A DNA stretch of 64,000 nucleotides from Paracyclopina nana (GCA_019096065.1 JAGUCH010000006.1:4856001-4920000); one strand, 5' to 3'; counted from the first letter of the stretch, positions 42,739-54,813 are shown. Notes: generated by a model not told the origin, from the letters alone. Made by a program: numbers and translations.

Positions 42739-43876
42739 ATGAGCAGTTTCGATAACGCTGTTAGTAATGGAGTCCAAAGTTCGACGCCTTTGAACGCTAG
42801 AGTCATGACAGACAATTCTGCAATGAGGGAGGCTGAAAATGAAGTGATTGGCATCATTACAAAAGTAAGCATCCTATTTTCTCTACCACGCCGTTACATT
42901 ATTGCCCTTCCAAGGATGACATACAAAAACATTTCCATTTTGGTAAAAAAAGAGAAGAAACAAAATTGGCTTTCCATATATAGCACAATTACTCAATTAC
43001 TCACTAATTTGAAATGGTGTCCTTTAGTGATCAAACAACGTAATAAAGTTTTCACAGGATGGCTCTCACTTTATCTTTGATTTCGTACTTGATGTTCTCA
43101 AAACTCTGTAAAAGCCATCTTTTCCAAGGAATTTTCTCCAATTCTCACTTTTTGGAAAGTCATGTAATTTATTTTTTAACTTTTATTTGGCACTAACTGC
43201 ATCATGTTGATACAATCACACCTGAAATGCTGGTGCCTCTTATAATTTTGAGCTCATTCCTTTGAGGATTCAGTTCGTGATATCGCTTTTGAGATTTTGA
43301 AAAGGAAACTGATCGAGGTTGAGTGTTTTGGTTGAAATGTTGCGCTTAATAAAGCACATTTTCCTCCTGATTCCAGATTACCAATAATGTTCCGAATCGG
43401 AATGAAAATGCCAAAGATGCTATAAATTACTTCACAATTGCATCTGAAGCCGAGTGTTCTGTGACTAGAGCAAGTTTGATGAGCATTTGTCAACAATCGA
43501 AATTGTGTGACGAGAGCTACGTGAGGCCAGCAATCAATGAAATGTGCCTCAGAAACGCAGTCATGTAAGCTTATACGCAGCATTGGGCATTTTTTCCCTT
43601 CAATCTGAAATCTAGCCTAAAAAAGAGTTAGCAACAATTTATTTGACCTTTTTTAGGCAAAATCCCTTGCATGAAATGTCCATACGAGCCGCGGAGCAAA
43701 TCGTGTGCATCATCGGAGTTTGCTTTCTTTGCATCTCGTTATACTTCCTCCTGGTCTGGATTGAGAAAATCTGCTCGGGATTGTTTTCCAATAAGCAAAC
43801 TGAGTCAGAAGAAATTGAGGAAGAAAAGCAGCAGACTTCTCTTTACGAATCTGGTGAACGAAATTCCTTTCATTAA
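42739..43876 (+). CDS. Unrecognised single-pass membrane protein, 3 exons, 177 aa
   Basis: Exons 42739-42864, 43377-43564 and 43657-43876 join in frame (phases 0 and 2) with good GTAAGC donors and AG acceptors. The N-terminal 110 residues have no signal peptide and carry a Cys cluster (ECSVTRAS, SICQQSKLC, NEMCLRN). A transmembrane helix at about 119-140 (IVCIIGVCFLCISLYFLLVW) is followed by a hydrophilic, Glu-rich tail ending GERNSFH. The Cys-rich part before the helix suggests an extracellular or lumenal domain, i.e. a type III topology; inference only. AATAAA follows at 44031-44036. Family not recognised. Confidence 0.65.
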
Positions 43877-43939
43877 TAGGTGAACATGTGACACGGTGCC
43901 AAGTTTGGAGCACAAAGCTACATACAGCAATATCTTGAT

Positions 43940-43952
43940 GCGCGCGCGCGCG
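43940..43952. repeat. Alternating GC tract
   Basis: GCGCGCGCGCGCG in an AT-rich 3' region. Similar tracts occur at about 37925-37940 and 47011-47021. Confidence 0.7.
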
Positions 43953-44030
43953 ACGCGTCCGTCAACAACACAAAAAGCACAAAACTTGTGAAATTGAAAC
44001 ATCATACTACCATAATATGCGCAGTGCTGC

Positions 44031-44036
44031 AATAAA
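44031..44036 (+). terminator. Poly(A) signal AATAAA of the 177-aa membrane gene
   Basis: Canonical hexamer 154 nt after the stop. Confidence 0.55.
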
Positions 44037-44189
44037 AAGAGCCATATTTTTTTGTCAATTCTTTAATATTGCCGCATCCAATGCCAAAATCACTGCCTTG
44101 CATAAATTCGCGGTTTTCGATTAATTCTTTGCGTGCTCTGCTTTCTTCGACATCTGGATATATCCCGAATAACCTGGGTCAATATTCAG

Positions 44190-45058
44190 CTAGTTCAAGC
44201 TTTTAAAAAGGAAGCAGAAAATCTGCGAGCTTTTCTTCGGCGAGAAATGTACACAGAAAATGTACACTTGTTTGAGGCCTCAGACGATGCACGTAATTTA
44301 CATAGAATGAATGCTAAGAAATCAGCGATGATGTCAATAAAATACGTCACTCGTAACATCTTGAATCGAAGCACTACTATATACATACGTACACAAATGA
44401 CGATGGCTTTTTTACATGCACCCAGAACACGAAACTCTGCGATTATAAAATGAAATTCAATACAAGAATTTTACGCGAGTTTTACTCAGAACAAAGGGCA
44501 GAGTTCTTTCTTAATGACCTAATGGCGAACGAATCGACATTTTAGTGCGTAAAATACTTCTTTATTGGACACTGGGGCGAAGGAGAGGATATTAAATATC
44601 GATTTTATTGCTCATAAGGATGCATGGAGTGACGTTCAACTTGATGTAGCATCAAGCATAGAACTTTCTAGATGGATAAAGCAGACATAAAATATGACGT
44701 GGCTAATTTTTTCATTAATATCACGAGAGCGCAACTTAACGTTAACATCTATTAAACGGAACCAATTATTGTCATTTGTTATCATCAGCTTGTTTTCTTG
44801 ACGTTTTTCGTATGAATATTGATGCCTTTCAAGTTGGAGCCAGTATGTCTACGAGGAGATTAGCAAGTTTCTGCCAAAACTTAAAAAAATTAGAGATACC
44901 GAATTTGCACTTGTAGAGGCCGAACTGAACTATTCCGCCTTCGCTCAAGCTTCGATGCGTGATGACCCAGTTCAAGGCTCGGTCTCAACTTTAATGTCTT
45001 CTGAGATGATGAGAACAAGTTTTTCTCTGGCTTTCCCACCCACAAAGTTTGCATCATA
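44190..45058 (+). other. Coding-like segments, unresolved gene
   Basis: Two stretches read like protein. The first, 44190-44292 after an acceptor-like AATATTCAG, gives VQAFKKEAENLRAFLRREMY and on. The second, about 44850-45058, gives YEEISKFLPKLKKIRDTEFA and on to a TAA, with AATAAA about 80 nt further at 45138. Both are charged and helical. I could not find a phase-consistent splice between them, so this may be a gene with missing exons, a decayed gene or chance. Confidence 0.25.
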
Positions 45059-47121
45059 ATTCAATCGCTAATCTATGAAGGTCAAACGTGAGGCGATACT
45101 GCAAAATATGTATTTTGCGTTTTTATTAGCCTTTAAAAATAAACACTACTCTAGCAAATACCTGAGTCACTGGCCAACACATTTGCGGCAAAGATTTTAA
45201 AATACATACAGCTTTGCATGTGTGCTACATTGCCATTTTTTTCTTTTATGGCAAATTATGTCATTCGGCTTATTTAAAGAGTTATTGCTTTTCAATCTTT
45301 TAGCAACTGCGGCTGACTTGTAACAATTGATTAATGGAAATGCCCTTTTTTAATGAAAACATGAGCCTTTGTGAGCAAACGAGAACTTGAGACTTATTGC
45401 TCATTTGTTCAATGTTTGTCGGGCTTCGATTTCCCACCTTATTTAGTTTTTATACTCAATACACAATGCAAACAAAGACAAATTGAGTGGCACACATTCG
45501 CCTTTCTTACGTACGTAGTTGTAGCATATGTCAAGTCACGTTTCTCAAATGTTCGAACGTATGGTAGAAGGGCGTAGAATAGGAACGAACGGAATAGAAG
45601 AAAGGGCCTTCTTAGCGCATTTATGTGCTAAGTGGCAGTCGGGCAAACGAGTGACAAACGTGAGAATGAAACTTTTTACTGGTACTATGTTAAGTGCTTT
45701 CCAAGTCTCTTGAGAGAAATATAACTGCTGGCTCTCTTGCGAATTGTTTGAACCAAGCATATATTCTTACCTTAACTGTTAAATTAGGGGATTTTCATAT
45801 GCTACTTAGGCAAAATTGCCTTTAGTGAGGAAAAGAGAATTCCCAGTTTTATTCCACAATTAGAGCAGCAAAAATTGGAACTTCTCCTTTGAACGGCCAG
45901 AGTACAAAATAAATGCATTCTCTTTCTGAGGTCTGTCTTATTTTCTTTATTCATGCCCTACCTACATTGTTGTAGGGAGGATTTTATCAAAAAAGATCAG
46001 TCCTTAGCATGAAGCATCTCTCCACGTTTTTGATGCTCAAGTGTCATCATTTCCTGAAGAGTGGAAAATGACTTTTTGTAATATTCTCAGGAGATTTTTT
46101 GTATGTGTCAAAGGAAGCTTTCTGCCAGATGCAAAATCTTGCCTTATTTTTAGGCTGCAATTCTTAAAGCCAAATTGGATTTTTTTAATATGGCTTTTCG
46201 ATGAAGCAATAATCAATACCATTCATGGCTTTTGAGTATTGAATAAGCAAGCAGATGCATGCGTCTCTCTATTGTTTTGAAGCAGTTAGTTTAATATAAT
46301 TTTAAGCTTCCTCTCCGAGCCATCAAGTTAATGAGCATGGGGAAGCTTTGAAGTTGGAAGAGTAAAACCTTGCCTTGGGTGTATTACATGCGAATAGGCT
46401 TAAAGCCCAACTCAGCATGTTTCTTTTCGTGTCTGAAGCCTCGAGCCCATTTAAGGAAGTTATGTCGCACATTTTTGCAAGTCAGCTCCTCGGCTATCAA
46501 CCAAGAAGCTCGTACCTGGCTGGAAGTTTGAGGTATGGTGTGCTGGAAAGGCAGGAAGGAGTTGAGATGCAGGTGGGCAGTTGCAGTTATATAGGCTGCA
46601 GACGAAAAGGAAGAAATTGGCCAACTGCTTGCAATTCTGAATCGCATGCGTGCATCAGCGCGAGGAGCAGCTGAAGGCAACCAGGTGAAGTGCACCAAGT
46701 GGTACACTTATTCGCAGTTATTTAATCAATAATTGAAACCAGTGGGAGCCAGCTAGTCTTCGGAGAGGGTAAAAGAAGATATCTAGCTATACTATATAGC
46801 TGGCAATCGACGTCGCAATGCTTCTATGAAGTAAGCATGCACGAGGCTTTAATCATTGTGATGCATGCTGTGTGACATTGCTGGCCGGGTCACCATCAAG
46901 GCTGCTACTGCAGAAGCAAAGTAGTGCTTTCGTTTTCTCAGTTTTCCGAGCACGTGAGCCGTGGGACGAGCGCACGCCCAACAGCTGATAGCTGAGTCAG
47001 AGGTGCGCTCGCGCGCGCGCTTACGAAGAACAGTCTGTGATGGGACACTGAGCTGTCAAAGTGGCTTTCTAATAGACTTCTGATATATAGTAGTGTATTT
47101 AAAAAGCCAGTACACATAGAC
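45059..47121. other. Intergenic region, promoter of the Ser-rich gene at its end
   Basis: No supported gene. The last 200 bp (about 46930-47030) are GC-richer than the surroundings, with an alternating GCGC tract, and probably hold the promoter of the gene starting at 47122. Confidence 0.4.
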
Positions 47122-48336
47122 ATGAATCACACGTCCACGGGTGACATGGACTCGGCCTCCGTGGGCGAGGAGATGGACGAGCACTTCATGTTTGGTGAGC
47201 AGAACGAGCTCCATCAATCGCAAACCTCGCTGGCCTCGCTGGCCTCGTCAGCAGAGAACAGGAAGACCTCAAAGGGCTTTTCCCTGGGCAGGTTGCTGCG
47301 GTCCAGAAAAGAGGCGGTCTGCGCATCAGCGAGGCTGTCCTCTACAGTATGCGAGGTGCCCAAAATCAAGTGCAGCTACGTCTCCGCCCCGGCCACGCCC
47401 CAAAACGAGGGGGGCGTGGCCTCCTCATGGACCTACGGCTACAACTGTCCGTTGAAGCACAACTCGAGCTTTTCCTCGGTGGACGAGGAAAGCTACCAAG
47501 ATGACGAGTTGGATACGATGCCACCAGAAGTCATAGAAGAGGAGGCCGCTCCTCCGCCCACGAGGTCCAAAAGCCGATTGAGCCTTAATTTGATTGCGAC
47601 CAAGGAAAAATCACCCAGCCCCAGGCTTTTGCCTAGGTTCCTCAGAAGTAGCTTCAGCAGATTGCTGCAGAAAGCCAACAAAGAAGAGGCAACCACGCCC
47701 CCCTCCGAGGGCAGAGTGGCCACGCCCTCCGAGGCTGGAGGCATCACTCGAGGCATTAGCTTGAGCAGCATCGACCAATCTTCAGTGTTGGGCGACAGCG
47801 CGCCCGACGAAGACCGCGTGACCCCGAATGACCTGAGCACCATGACCCCGTCTACCTTAGAATTTTTGGAGGAGGCCAGACTCAGTGGCCTTCCAGTGAT
47901 CCCTTTTGCCTATCCCACTTGTGTCCTTGTTGAAAAGCGGAAAAACAATGCCAGGAACAATACTGAGACGACACTAGCTGCAGCGCTGAAAACCCCTGAG
48001 AAAAAGGCCAAAGTCTCGTTATGCCATATGTACAGTGAGGAAGACGTGAAAAACCCACCGAACACGCTGGAAAGCATCGTGGACATTGCTCAAAAGCAGC
48101 TGAAGGCCGAGCAGCCTTTTGAGGATTTCGAGGACGATTTCTTTTGTGGCTCCATCGGATCCACTTCCAATTTGTCCGATGGCGTGAATTCGAGTGGCAA
48201 TTACCGAGCTAATAGTGTGGTCTCCACGTTTTTCATTGACGACCTCGATAATCACCGACCTCGTGACTATTTGGAAATGTCGGCCTCACTCAGCAGCCGA
48301 TCGATGCCGATTCGCATCAAGAGCAAACAGTATTAG
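47122..48336 (+). CDS. Intronless Ser-rich, largely disordered orphan protein, 404 aa
   Basis: One 404-codon exon with marked GC content against its AT-rich surroundings, which by itself argues for selection. The protein is rich in Ser, Thr, Pro and Glu, with short repeated motifs: SLASLAS near residue 40 and TTPPSEG / VATPSEA near 190-205. Basic clusters (GRLLRSRK; PRLLPRFLRSSFSRLL) could bind membrane or nucleic acid, and an acidic-aromatic patch (EDFEDDFF) lies near residue 340. No signal peptide, membrane helix or known domain. It ends RSMPIRIKSKQY. Function unknown; probably an intracellular, phosphorylated scaffold-type protein (inference). Confidence 0.8.
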   Translation: MNHTSTGDMDSASVGEEMDEHFMFGEQNELHQSQTSLASLASSAENRKTSKGFSLGRLLRSRKEAVCASARLSSTVCEVPKIKCSYVSAPATPQNEGGVASSWTYGYNCPLKHNSSFSSVDEESYQDDELDTMPPEVIEEEAAPPPTRSKSRLSLNLIATKEKSPSPRLLPRFLRSSFSRLLQKANKEEATTPPSEGRVATPSEAGGITRGISLSSIDQSSVLGDSAPDEDRVTPNDLSTMTPSTLEFLEEARLSGLPVIPFAYPTCVLVEKRKNNARNNTETTLAAALKTPEKKAKVSLCHMYSEEDVKNPPNTLESIVDIAQKQLKAEQPFEDFEDDFFCGSIGSTSNLSDGVNSSGNYRANSVVSTFFIDDLDNHRPRDYLEMSASLSSRSMPIRIKSKQY

Positions 48337-48521
48337 TTCAAAGCATCATAATTTAGTCAATTAGCCTCATCCTCATCATCACCATTACCACCCCATACAT
48401 CACCTGAAATAATCAAAGTATTTTTGAATGTGTCCAGTAGGAAAAATAATAAGACGAACCCTGTTATAACCCCTCTATATTGACGACTATTTACCAATGT
48501 GATCAAAGTGTAGCTTTATTC

Positions 48522-48527
48522 AATAAA
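48522..48527 (+). terminator. Poly(A) signal AATAAA of the Ser-rich gene
   Basis: Canonical hexamer 186 nt after the stop. Confidence 0.6.
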
Positions 48528-49564
48528 TTCCAATTCGAAGAGCTCAAGCTGTCTTATCAGCAAAATATCACAATTGTGAGACGAAGCCCTATCATACATA
48601 ATAAGGAATTTTTATGCTAATTATCAAGACATACGAGACGAGAAACAGTATACCTAATTAAGTCTGCTATAATTATATTTCAGCTTTCGGTTGGCGTTCG
48701 TTTTCTCTTTGAGCAAAATGCAATATTTTTAATAACCTGCTCAAATGAAGGGGTAGCTTAAGGCAATTCGATGCTCACAAAATGAGCTTTCTTCTCTATG
48801 GTAGCTTGGTACCATATGTAGAACAACAAAAAATGCAGGAGGTCGTTTCTGCCTCGTTTTGGGGGCTAAAGCACACAATCTTGTTTACAGCAAACATTTA
48901 CTGGACCAATTGCCAAACAGCTGGCCCACATCACAGAGAGATTGTCTTCAACAAATAATAAGCTTGAGGATTGCGAGATTGTTGTAGTCATGGCAAAAAA
49001 GTGGTAGAGTAAACCAGTATTTTGGCGTCATGCACTGCAAAAGCAGCAATAAAAAACGAGATTACTATTCCCATTAGTGAGTATTCATATGTAAAACGAG
49101 CTGGTCTCATTTTTGAGCACTCTTAAATGTAATAAGATAATCATTGCTTTCTCAATTGTTCGCCGTTCCACGTAGCTCATATCAGCCTTTTAATGTCATT
49201 AAAGAGAGCCAGTAATCTAATATTCTTTCAAGGATTTCCACGCAAATCGTTAATCTGCCCTTTAAGTGAGCAGCGCATTTGCAGCTAAGGTTGCGTGATT
49301 CTATTGTACATTTTTCCGCAGAGTCGCAGAATTTATTAAGCGTCTTAAAATTCGTACTGCAAAAAGAGTTGAATCGCCGAAATGAATCCGCTTATCTCCA
49401 GCATCAGATGGCCTTTTCGGACTGAATTGCGTTTATGACCACTTTAGTTCATAAAAGCAGCCTAATAGACTGCGCGAATAAAAGGCCCATAAAAGAGATC
49501 CATCAAAACGAGCCCCACACATTCTAAAATAGTAGCCAAAAAAAAGGGCTTGCGACAAGAGGAT
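48528..49564. other. Spacer between convergent genes
   Basis: AT-rich, no feature supported. Confidence 0.45.
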
Positions 49565-49570
49565 TTTATT
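49565..49570 (-). terminator. Poly(A) signal of the TINAG-like gene
   Basis: AATAAA on the minus strand, 45 nt past the stop. Confidence 0.65.
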
Positions 49571-49614
49571 GGCAGAAAAAACCCCGAGGAGATTAATCTA
49601 AGTGAAATGCACTT

Positions 49615-51480
49615 TTAAGGTCTATGGTGACGATGATGTCTTCTATTTCTGGTTCTGCGATTCGCTTGCCTTCGTTGCATCAAACGGAATTGTCGTAGCT
49701 GCTTTAAATGCTTATCGGTCTGAGCCCAAGCTCCAATGACAAAGTTTTCAATTTGGCACTCATTAGAGCCGCGTCTGATTTTAAAGTAGCCATTCTGGCC
49801 CCAATCAGTTCCCCATGAATTTGCAACAGTCTGCGGAAAAACATATTTTTAAAAGCAATAATTTTCCATAAGATAATTTTAAAGGCTTGTACCCAAAATG
49901 GACGTCCATTCTGCTCTCCCCAGCCGAGGATTTTGACCGAATGAAAGCCAATGGGTACGCCGGCAAATTGGGTTTTTGCGTAGATGCCATTGGTGTAGAA
50001 GAAGAAATCCCGAAAAATCTCCATGATTGCTTGAACAGGCCCATGCATTTGGATTTCGAACATGATGTCAAGCTCCGTTCTTCGCGGGTGGTGGGGTGTA
50101 TTTTTGCGTCCCACTTTATAGGGTGGCTGCATTTTGAAGAAGCTTTGACGTTTTCGTATGGGCTCGCAGCTTTGAAAGATCTCAAACTTCTCTTCTAAGG
50201 GTCCACTCATAATTGGGTAGTGACTGAGCCTTGGCAGCTTACAGCCTTCCTTCATCGGATCTTCACTGGTGACGTAAGGACTACACTCATTTGGCACAGT
50301 TCTATACAATGAATGTTTCTTCATAATTAATTTCACTTAGGAAAGTAAAGTTAAAAAATCATGCATACCCATATTTTCGCAGGTAATTCCAGGCTCTGTC
50401 AACGGTTCCACCATGACAGCCAGATTGGCCACGTGTGTTGCAAGCAATAATGGCTCGTGGTGACAAGACGACATCATTCGAGCCTTTGGAGTCGATGAGG
50501 AACCGGTCAGAGGCCACCGAAGCTGTGGAGAAAGCCCATGATGCGCCACACCAACCTTGGTCCATGACCTCTTGGCGCAAATCCGGCCACTTTGACCTCG
50601 CATCAAATTGGCGAGGGATATCCCTCTCATCATACTTGAACCGTATGGCTGCCATTTGCAGTGGCTGCGTATCAGTGCCCAGTTTCCCTTTTTTCCCCTC
50701 GGCCAAAGTTCGTCCCCAGAATTGGGAGTGATTTGCCGGTGTCCAATCGATGTAGTTTTGATTCTTCACCAAATTGTCATATAGCGATTGGTCCATCAAA
50801 CATTCCTCCGTTTCACACATCCATTCCATGCAATTCGTGTTGCTAATGGACACCTGGCATTTGCTGCAAAATAATATCGTTGAAATTTGCCTTTAAAAAT
50901 AGTATGCAAGTTGACTCACCAAACATTGCAGTTGATTTTGGCAACTTCGCGAATGGAATAATATTTGCCATCTAAATAACATTGAGGATCTAGAATTGAG
51001 TTTGTTATGATTAGAGTTTCATTTTTTGCAATTTGCAATTTTTGTCACCTTGGCCCGTTCTGACTCCATGAGGACACTGATGGCCTAAAAATTGTCATTA
51101 ATATAAAGGATTATGCATTCTTTGATGTTTATAGAATTCTTACTATCTGGTCTGATTAGCTCTTGGGGCTTATCATTGTCATTGCCAAAATCGATTTGAG
51201 CCAATCCTTCGCAGTGAGTGAAATAATCAGGGCAACAATCTGAATTATGCGTTCGGTTGCAAAATGTATCACAATAGCACAAAGTGCCCAGAATTTCAAC
51301 GCTGCACGGGTCGTTTCGCCCATTGCAACAATTCATCCTGGGATATTTTGCTTTGCAGTAATCTCCAGGAATATTCCAATAGGGACTTGGCCATGCTGGA
51401 GTCAATGCTTGAGCCGCTGCAGTCCAACAAGCCAAAGCGAATAAAACGAGCCACATCTTCTTCTCAGGCCAATTGATCAT
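49615..51480 (-). CDS. Tubulointerstitial nephritis antigen-like protein (inactive cathepsin B homologue), 6 exons
   Basis: Exons 51480-51144, 51084-51049, 50989-50920, 50863-50369, 50301-49893 and 49830-49615 join in frame to 520 aa. Signal peptide ([19 protein letters not shown]); a Cys-dense somatomedin-B-like module ([13 protein letters not shown] ... [16 protein letters not shown]); a short Cys-containing linker ([10 protein letters not shown]); then a papain-fold domain. The catalytic Cys is replaced by Ser256 ([11 protein letters not shown]), as in TINAG/TINAGL1, while His433 ([10 protein letters not shown]) and Asn453 ([10 protein letters not shown]) remain. So it is a secreted, non-proteolytic extracellular-matrix protein. 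Unusual: a C-terminal tail of about 30 residues that is strongly basic ([19 protein letters not shown]), absent from vertebrate TINAG proteins as far as I recall, possibly for binding sulfated glycans. Confidence 0.92.
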
Positions 51481-53403
51481 GTAATGAGAGTTTTTCAAGC
51501 TAAATTTGATTACGCGAGGTCGAATCCGTGAGTCATCAGGGAAATATACTCAAATTACTTGCAAGTTGTCTCTATAAAGCAAAATCGCATAATAAACGTG
51601 CGTGTAATTCGTATTTTTTGTGTACGATGCAAATTGATGCAATTTGCTTCATGCAAAAATTTCATTCAAGTCATTTGAGATGAATTTAGTGAAAACTCGA
51701 TGATTCATTAGAATGCAATTCAGTTGTTGCTATATAGCTCGTAAGCTGAAAAATCTGCTAAAAATCGCATCTCGCCAGGGGGTCAAATCACATATATAGA
51801 CGTCAAATTACTGATGCAAATTATGTATGGCTCAGTGCTTACAAGCGATATTTATGGCGATCACATCTCACCATACAATCTTCGATGTGCACAGTGAGCT
51901 ACACACTTATTAAAAGTTAAAACCCTATGATGATTTCCAAAAGTTGCTCTTAAAATAATCCATGAATCAGAGATTTAAACAAATCATTTTGATGTTTTTG
52001 AAGCGGAGTTTTTCCGGGAAATGAGGCCTCACGGTGATTTTTGTGAACTTACAAATCTTGCCTATAACTGTCAATCCATGGAGAGATCATTTGTGGTGTC
52101 AATTTTCGTTGGCATCAAAAATGTACGAATTGAATAAAAACGACCTGCCAGTTTTATGCTAATATTACCGAGAAGCAACAGCAGCAAAATTCATTGTTGA
52201 CGCACAATTTCAAAAAGGCCCAAGGTTAAAATGAAGTGTGTTGTAGCTATTTACCTCCGTGAATACGATGAGTTTTTTGCTGCGCGAAACTACTACAGCA
52301 ATTCTCCTCCTCTTTGATCCGCAAACTAAAACTGAATAGAAGAGCTCAGAATTTGTGTCTGCTTCTTGTGGGGTGCGCCCCGCAGATTCGGGCCCCCGAT
52401 CATCTCTCCCACTACAGGAATATCATCGCAGTACCTGAGGCCATGGAAATTGCCTTGGACCTATTATGGGGAACATTATTGCCTTTAAAGTTAGTACACT
52501 GGTGGGTAATGAAAAAAAAATCACTTAAAATCCCCATGGATTGCACCTGGCCAATTTAGGGTTAGTACTATTTGGCAAGCATTGACCCTACTAATCCAGT
52601 GTTATGGCTTACTTTAAAGGCCTCACTTTTAGGCTGCAGAGTTAAAAGTATCCTCTTTAATGTGTTAGCGCCTTAATTATAATTACAATTATGCACTGTT
52701 CTTTTTAAGTTTATATGAGAGAAAATAAAATTATGCTCTATGATTTAAATTGGGAAAAAGGCACATCATCAAATATTTGCAAAAGAGACAACAGAGCCAG
52801 CATTCTTTGGCACAGTTTGGGAGCTTGTTATTTGTCCAACAAAACCTTTTGTGCCAAGCTAAAATTACCAACTATTTTTCCTCGAGATTTTTGCCACTTT
52901 ACTCTGTACTGTCCACCCATATTGTGCACATCCTTGTGACTCTAATAGGTTGTGGACAAAAAGGGACTTTTAACAGCCACAAGTTCTTATCTGTCAACAA
53001 TCAAAAAGCTATGAAAAAGTGTAGAGTGCTCTACGTATCATTGCAAAAATTCCCTACTTTTCTCCTCTTTTGCCAAAAGATGCGGGCAGATTCATCTCAA
53101 AGGAGTGGCAGGAGAGAAAAAGTAACAATGCACCTCACATAAGTGCAACATGACACATTCTTGATTTTTCTCAGAAGTCACCAACAATAATTTCATGGTT
53201 AGCATATGCGGAGAAAAGTCCAAAAGTCCTTTTATGGCGAGCATTCAATTGGGTGGCAACAATGCTGCAATATGTATGCTGGAAATGGCGAATAGATAAG
53301 CGCTTTTAGAAAATGTTGTTGGCCTGTATATGTATATCTTAATTTTGCATATAAGGCAAGTGGATTACGCTCTCCTCCAAAATAATCAGAATAAAAAAAA
53401 TGT
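51481..53403. other. Intergenic spacer
   Basis: Promoter side of the TINAG-like gene, then about 1.5 kb without a supported gene. Short frames around 52314-53142 have no domain content. Confidence 0.45.
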
Positions 53404-53409
53404 TTTATT
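53404..53409 (-). terminator. DHRS1 poly(A) signal
   Basis: AATAAA on the minus strand, 29 nt past the stop. Confidence 0.65.
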
Positions 53410-53437
53410 ATCTGCAGCTTTAAAGGTGATTTTGTCA

Positions 53438-54484
53438 TCAGAATTTGTAAGAGCCGAAATGCATAAAAGCCAGGGGGATTCGAACGAATCCAGGAATGAC
53501 AGCCGCGATCCAGGTGTGTCCATACCCATGCAGCAAGGTACTGATTGACCTGAGGTCGTGGATGGAACCATCATCATCCTTGAAGCCGTATTCCCTTGCT
53601 AGGTCTGAAGTCAAGACAATCTTTCCAGTCTTCTCCAGCATTTTGGGATCTTGCGCCAGATGAGCGACTGCCATGCCAGCAAACTCCAGGGATTCTGCCA
53701 GGTTACTCCACACCTTCATCCTGTTGACATGCTCAGCGTCAGACTTTGGACCGTTGAGGACGTTGTCCTGGACGTATTCAGTTTTGACAGGTCCAGGCCA
53801 CAAGGAGACCATGGTGACACCATCCTTCTTCAGCTCTACAGCACAATCTGCGGCCATTCGGTCAACTGCAGATTTGCCAATGCCATAGACAGGATTGAAC
53901 AGGTACTTGAGTCCACCAGAGCTGGAAACATTGACAATCAGGCCATTCTTGCGAGGAACCATCAATCTAAAAAATAATCTTATCATCATCTGTATTTTGT
54001 AGCATAATGATCGAGCTCCTTGCCTAGCAGCATAAGTTGTGCACAGGAAGTGATTACGTAATCCCACGCCATTGATGCAGTCCCAGTGTTCAACAGGGTC
54101 GATGTCGTAAAACTTTTGCTTTTTATCCATATACGTGAAAATCATATCCACTCCAGCATAGGCATTGTTGACCAGGACATCGAGCCTTCCATTGTTCTCC
54201 TGCTTGACCTGGTCAAACAAGGCTTCGACCTCTTTGTCATTGGAATGATCAACCTGCACAATTTTTGCCTGGAACAGAAATTATGTAAGAATGTCAAATT
54301 TGGCATCTTCACTTCTTACCGTTCCTCCTCTTTTGCGGATCTCTTCAGCACATGACTGCAGTTTGTCTGCAGACCTTCCTGTTATGTAGACGGTTGCCCC
54401 ATGGCTACCCAGTTGCAGGGCAATGCCCCTGCCAATGCCCTTACTAGCCCCTGTGACAACACAAATTCTTCCACTCAATGCCAT
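53438..54484 (-). CDS. DHRS1: DHRS1, short-chain dehydrogenase/reductase family member 1, 3 exons
   Basis: NAD(P)-dependent short-chain reductase; human DHRS1 is an endoplasmic-reticulum enzyme acting on steroids and xenobiotic carbonyls. Exons 54484-54320, 54268-54024 and 53966-53438 join in frame to 312 aa (human 313). Rossmann cofactor loop TGASKGIGRG at 11-20, the NNAYAG motif, catalytic Ser near 151 (IVNVSSSGG) and YGIGK (Y164, K168). LMVPRKNGLIVNVSSSGGL and SLWPGPVKTE match the DHRS1 subfamily. The C-terminus is hydrophobic (HTWIAAVIPGFVRIPLAF), consistent with membrane association. Intron 2 begins with GC (CTAG|GCAAGG), a classic GC-AG donor; only this removal keeps the frame into RLMVPRK. 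Confidence 0.95.
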
Positions 54485-54813
54485 GCTTGTTATGCAACTG
54501 ACACTTATTATACGAATTTCGAGAAGACATCATTGCACGCAACCTCGCGGTCATCATATACATCTACAACGTATCTTCAGCCTTGATCTCGACTTACTTA
54601 GACTTGCTTTTCAGGATGGAATTTGCATCTTTTCTGTTATACTTTTCATAAGAAATTCAGTGAAAATACTTGGCATTACAAAGAGAAAATTCACATTTAC
54701 AACTAAAAGAATAGTAACTGTCTTTTAAAACATTTACATTTTTAGAGCACATTTTCAAAACTAGACTGAAGAATCGGACATAATATTATTTTATGCCTCA
54801 TAGACGCGATTCG

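Noticed and set aside
46375-46707. Overlapping frames of about 100 codons on both strands
   Set aside because: No domain, no splice sites and mutual contradiction; treated as chance.
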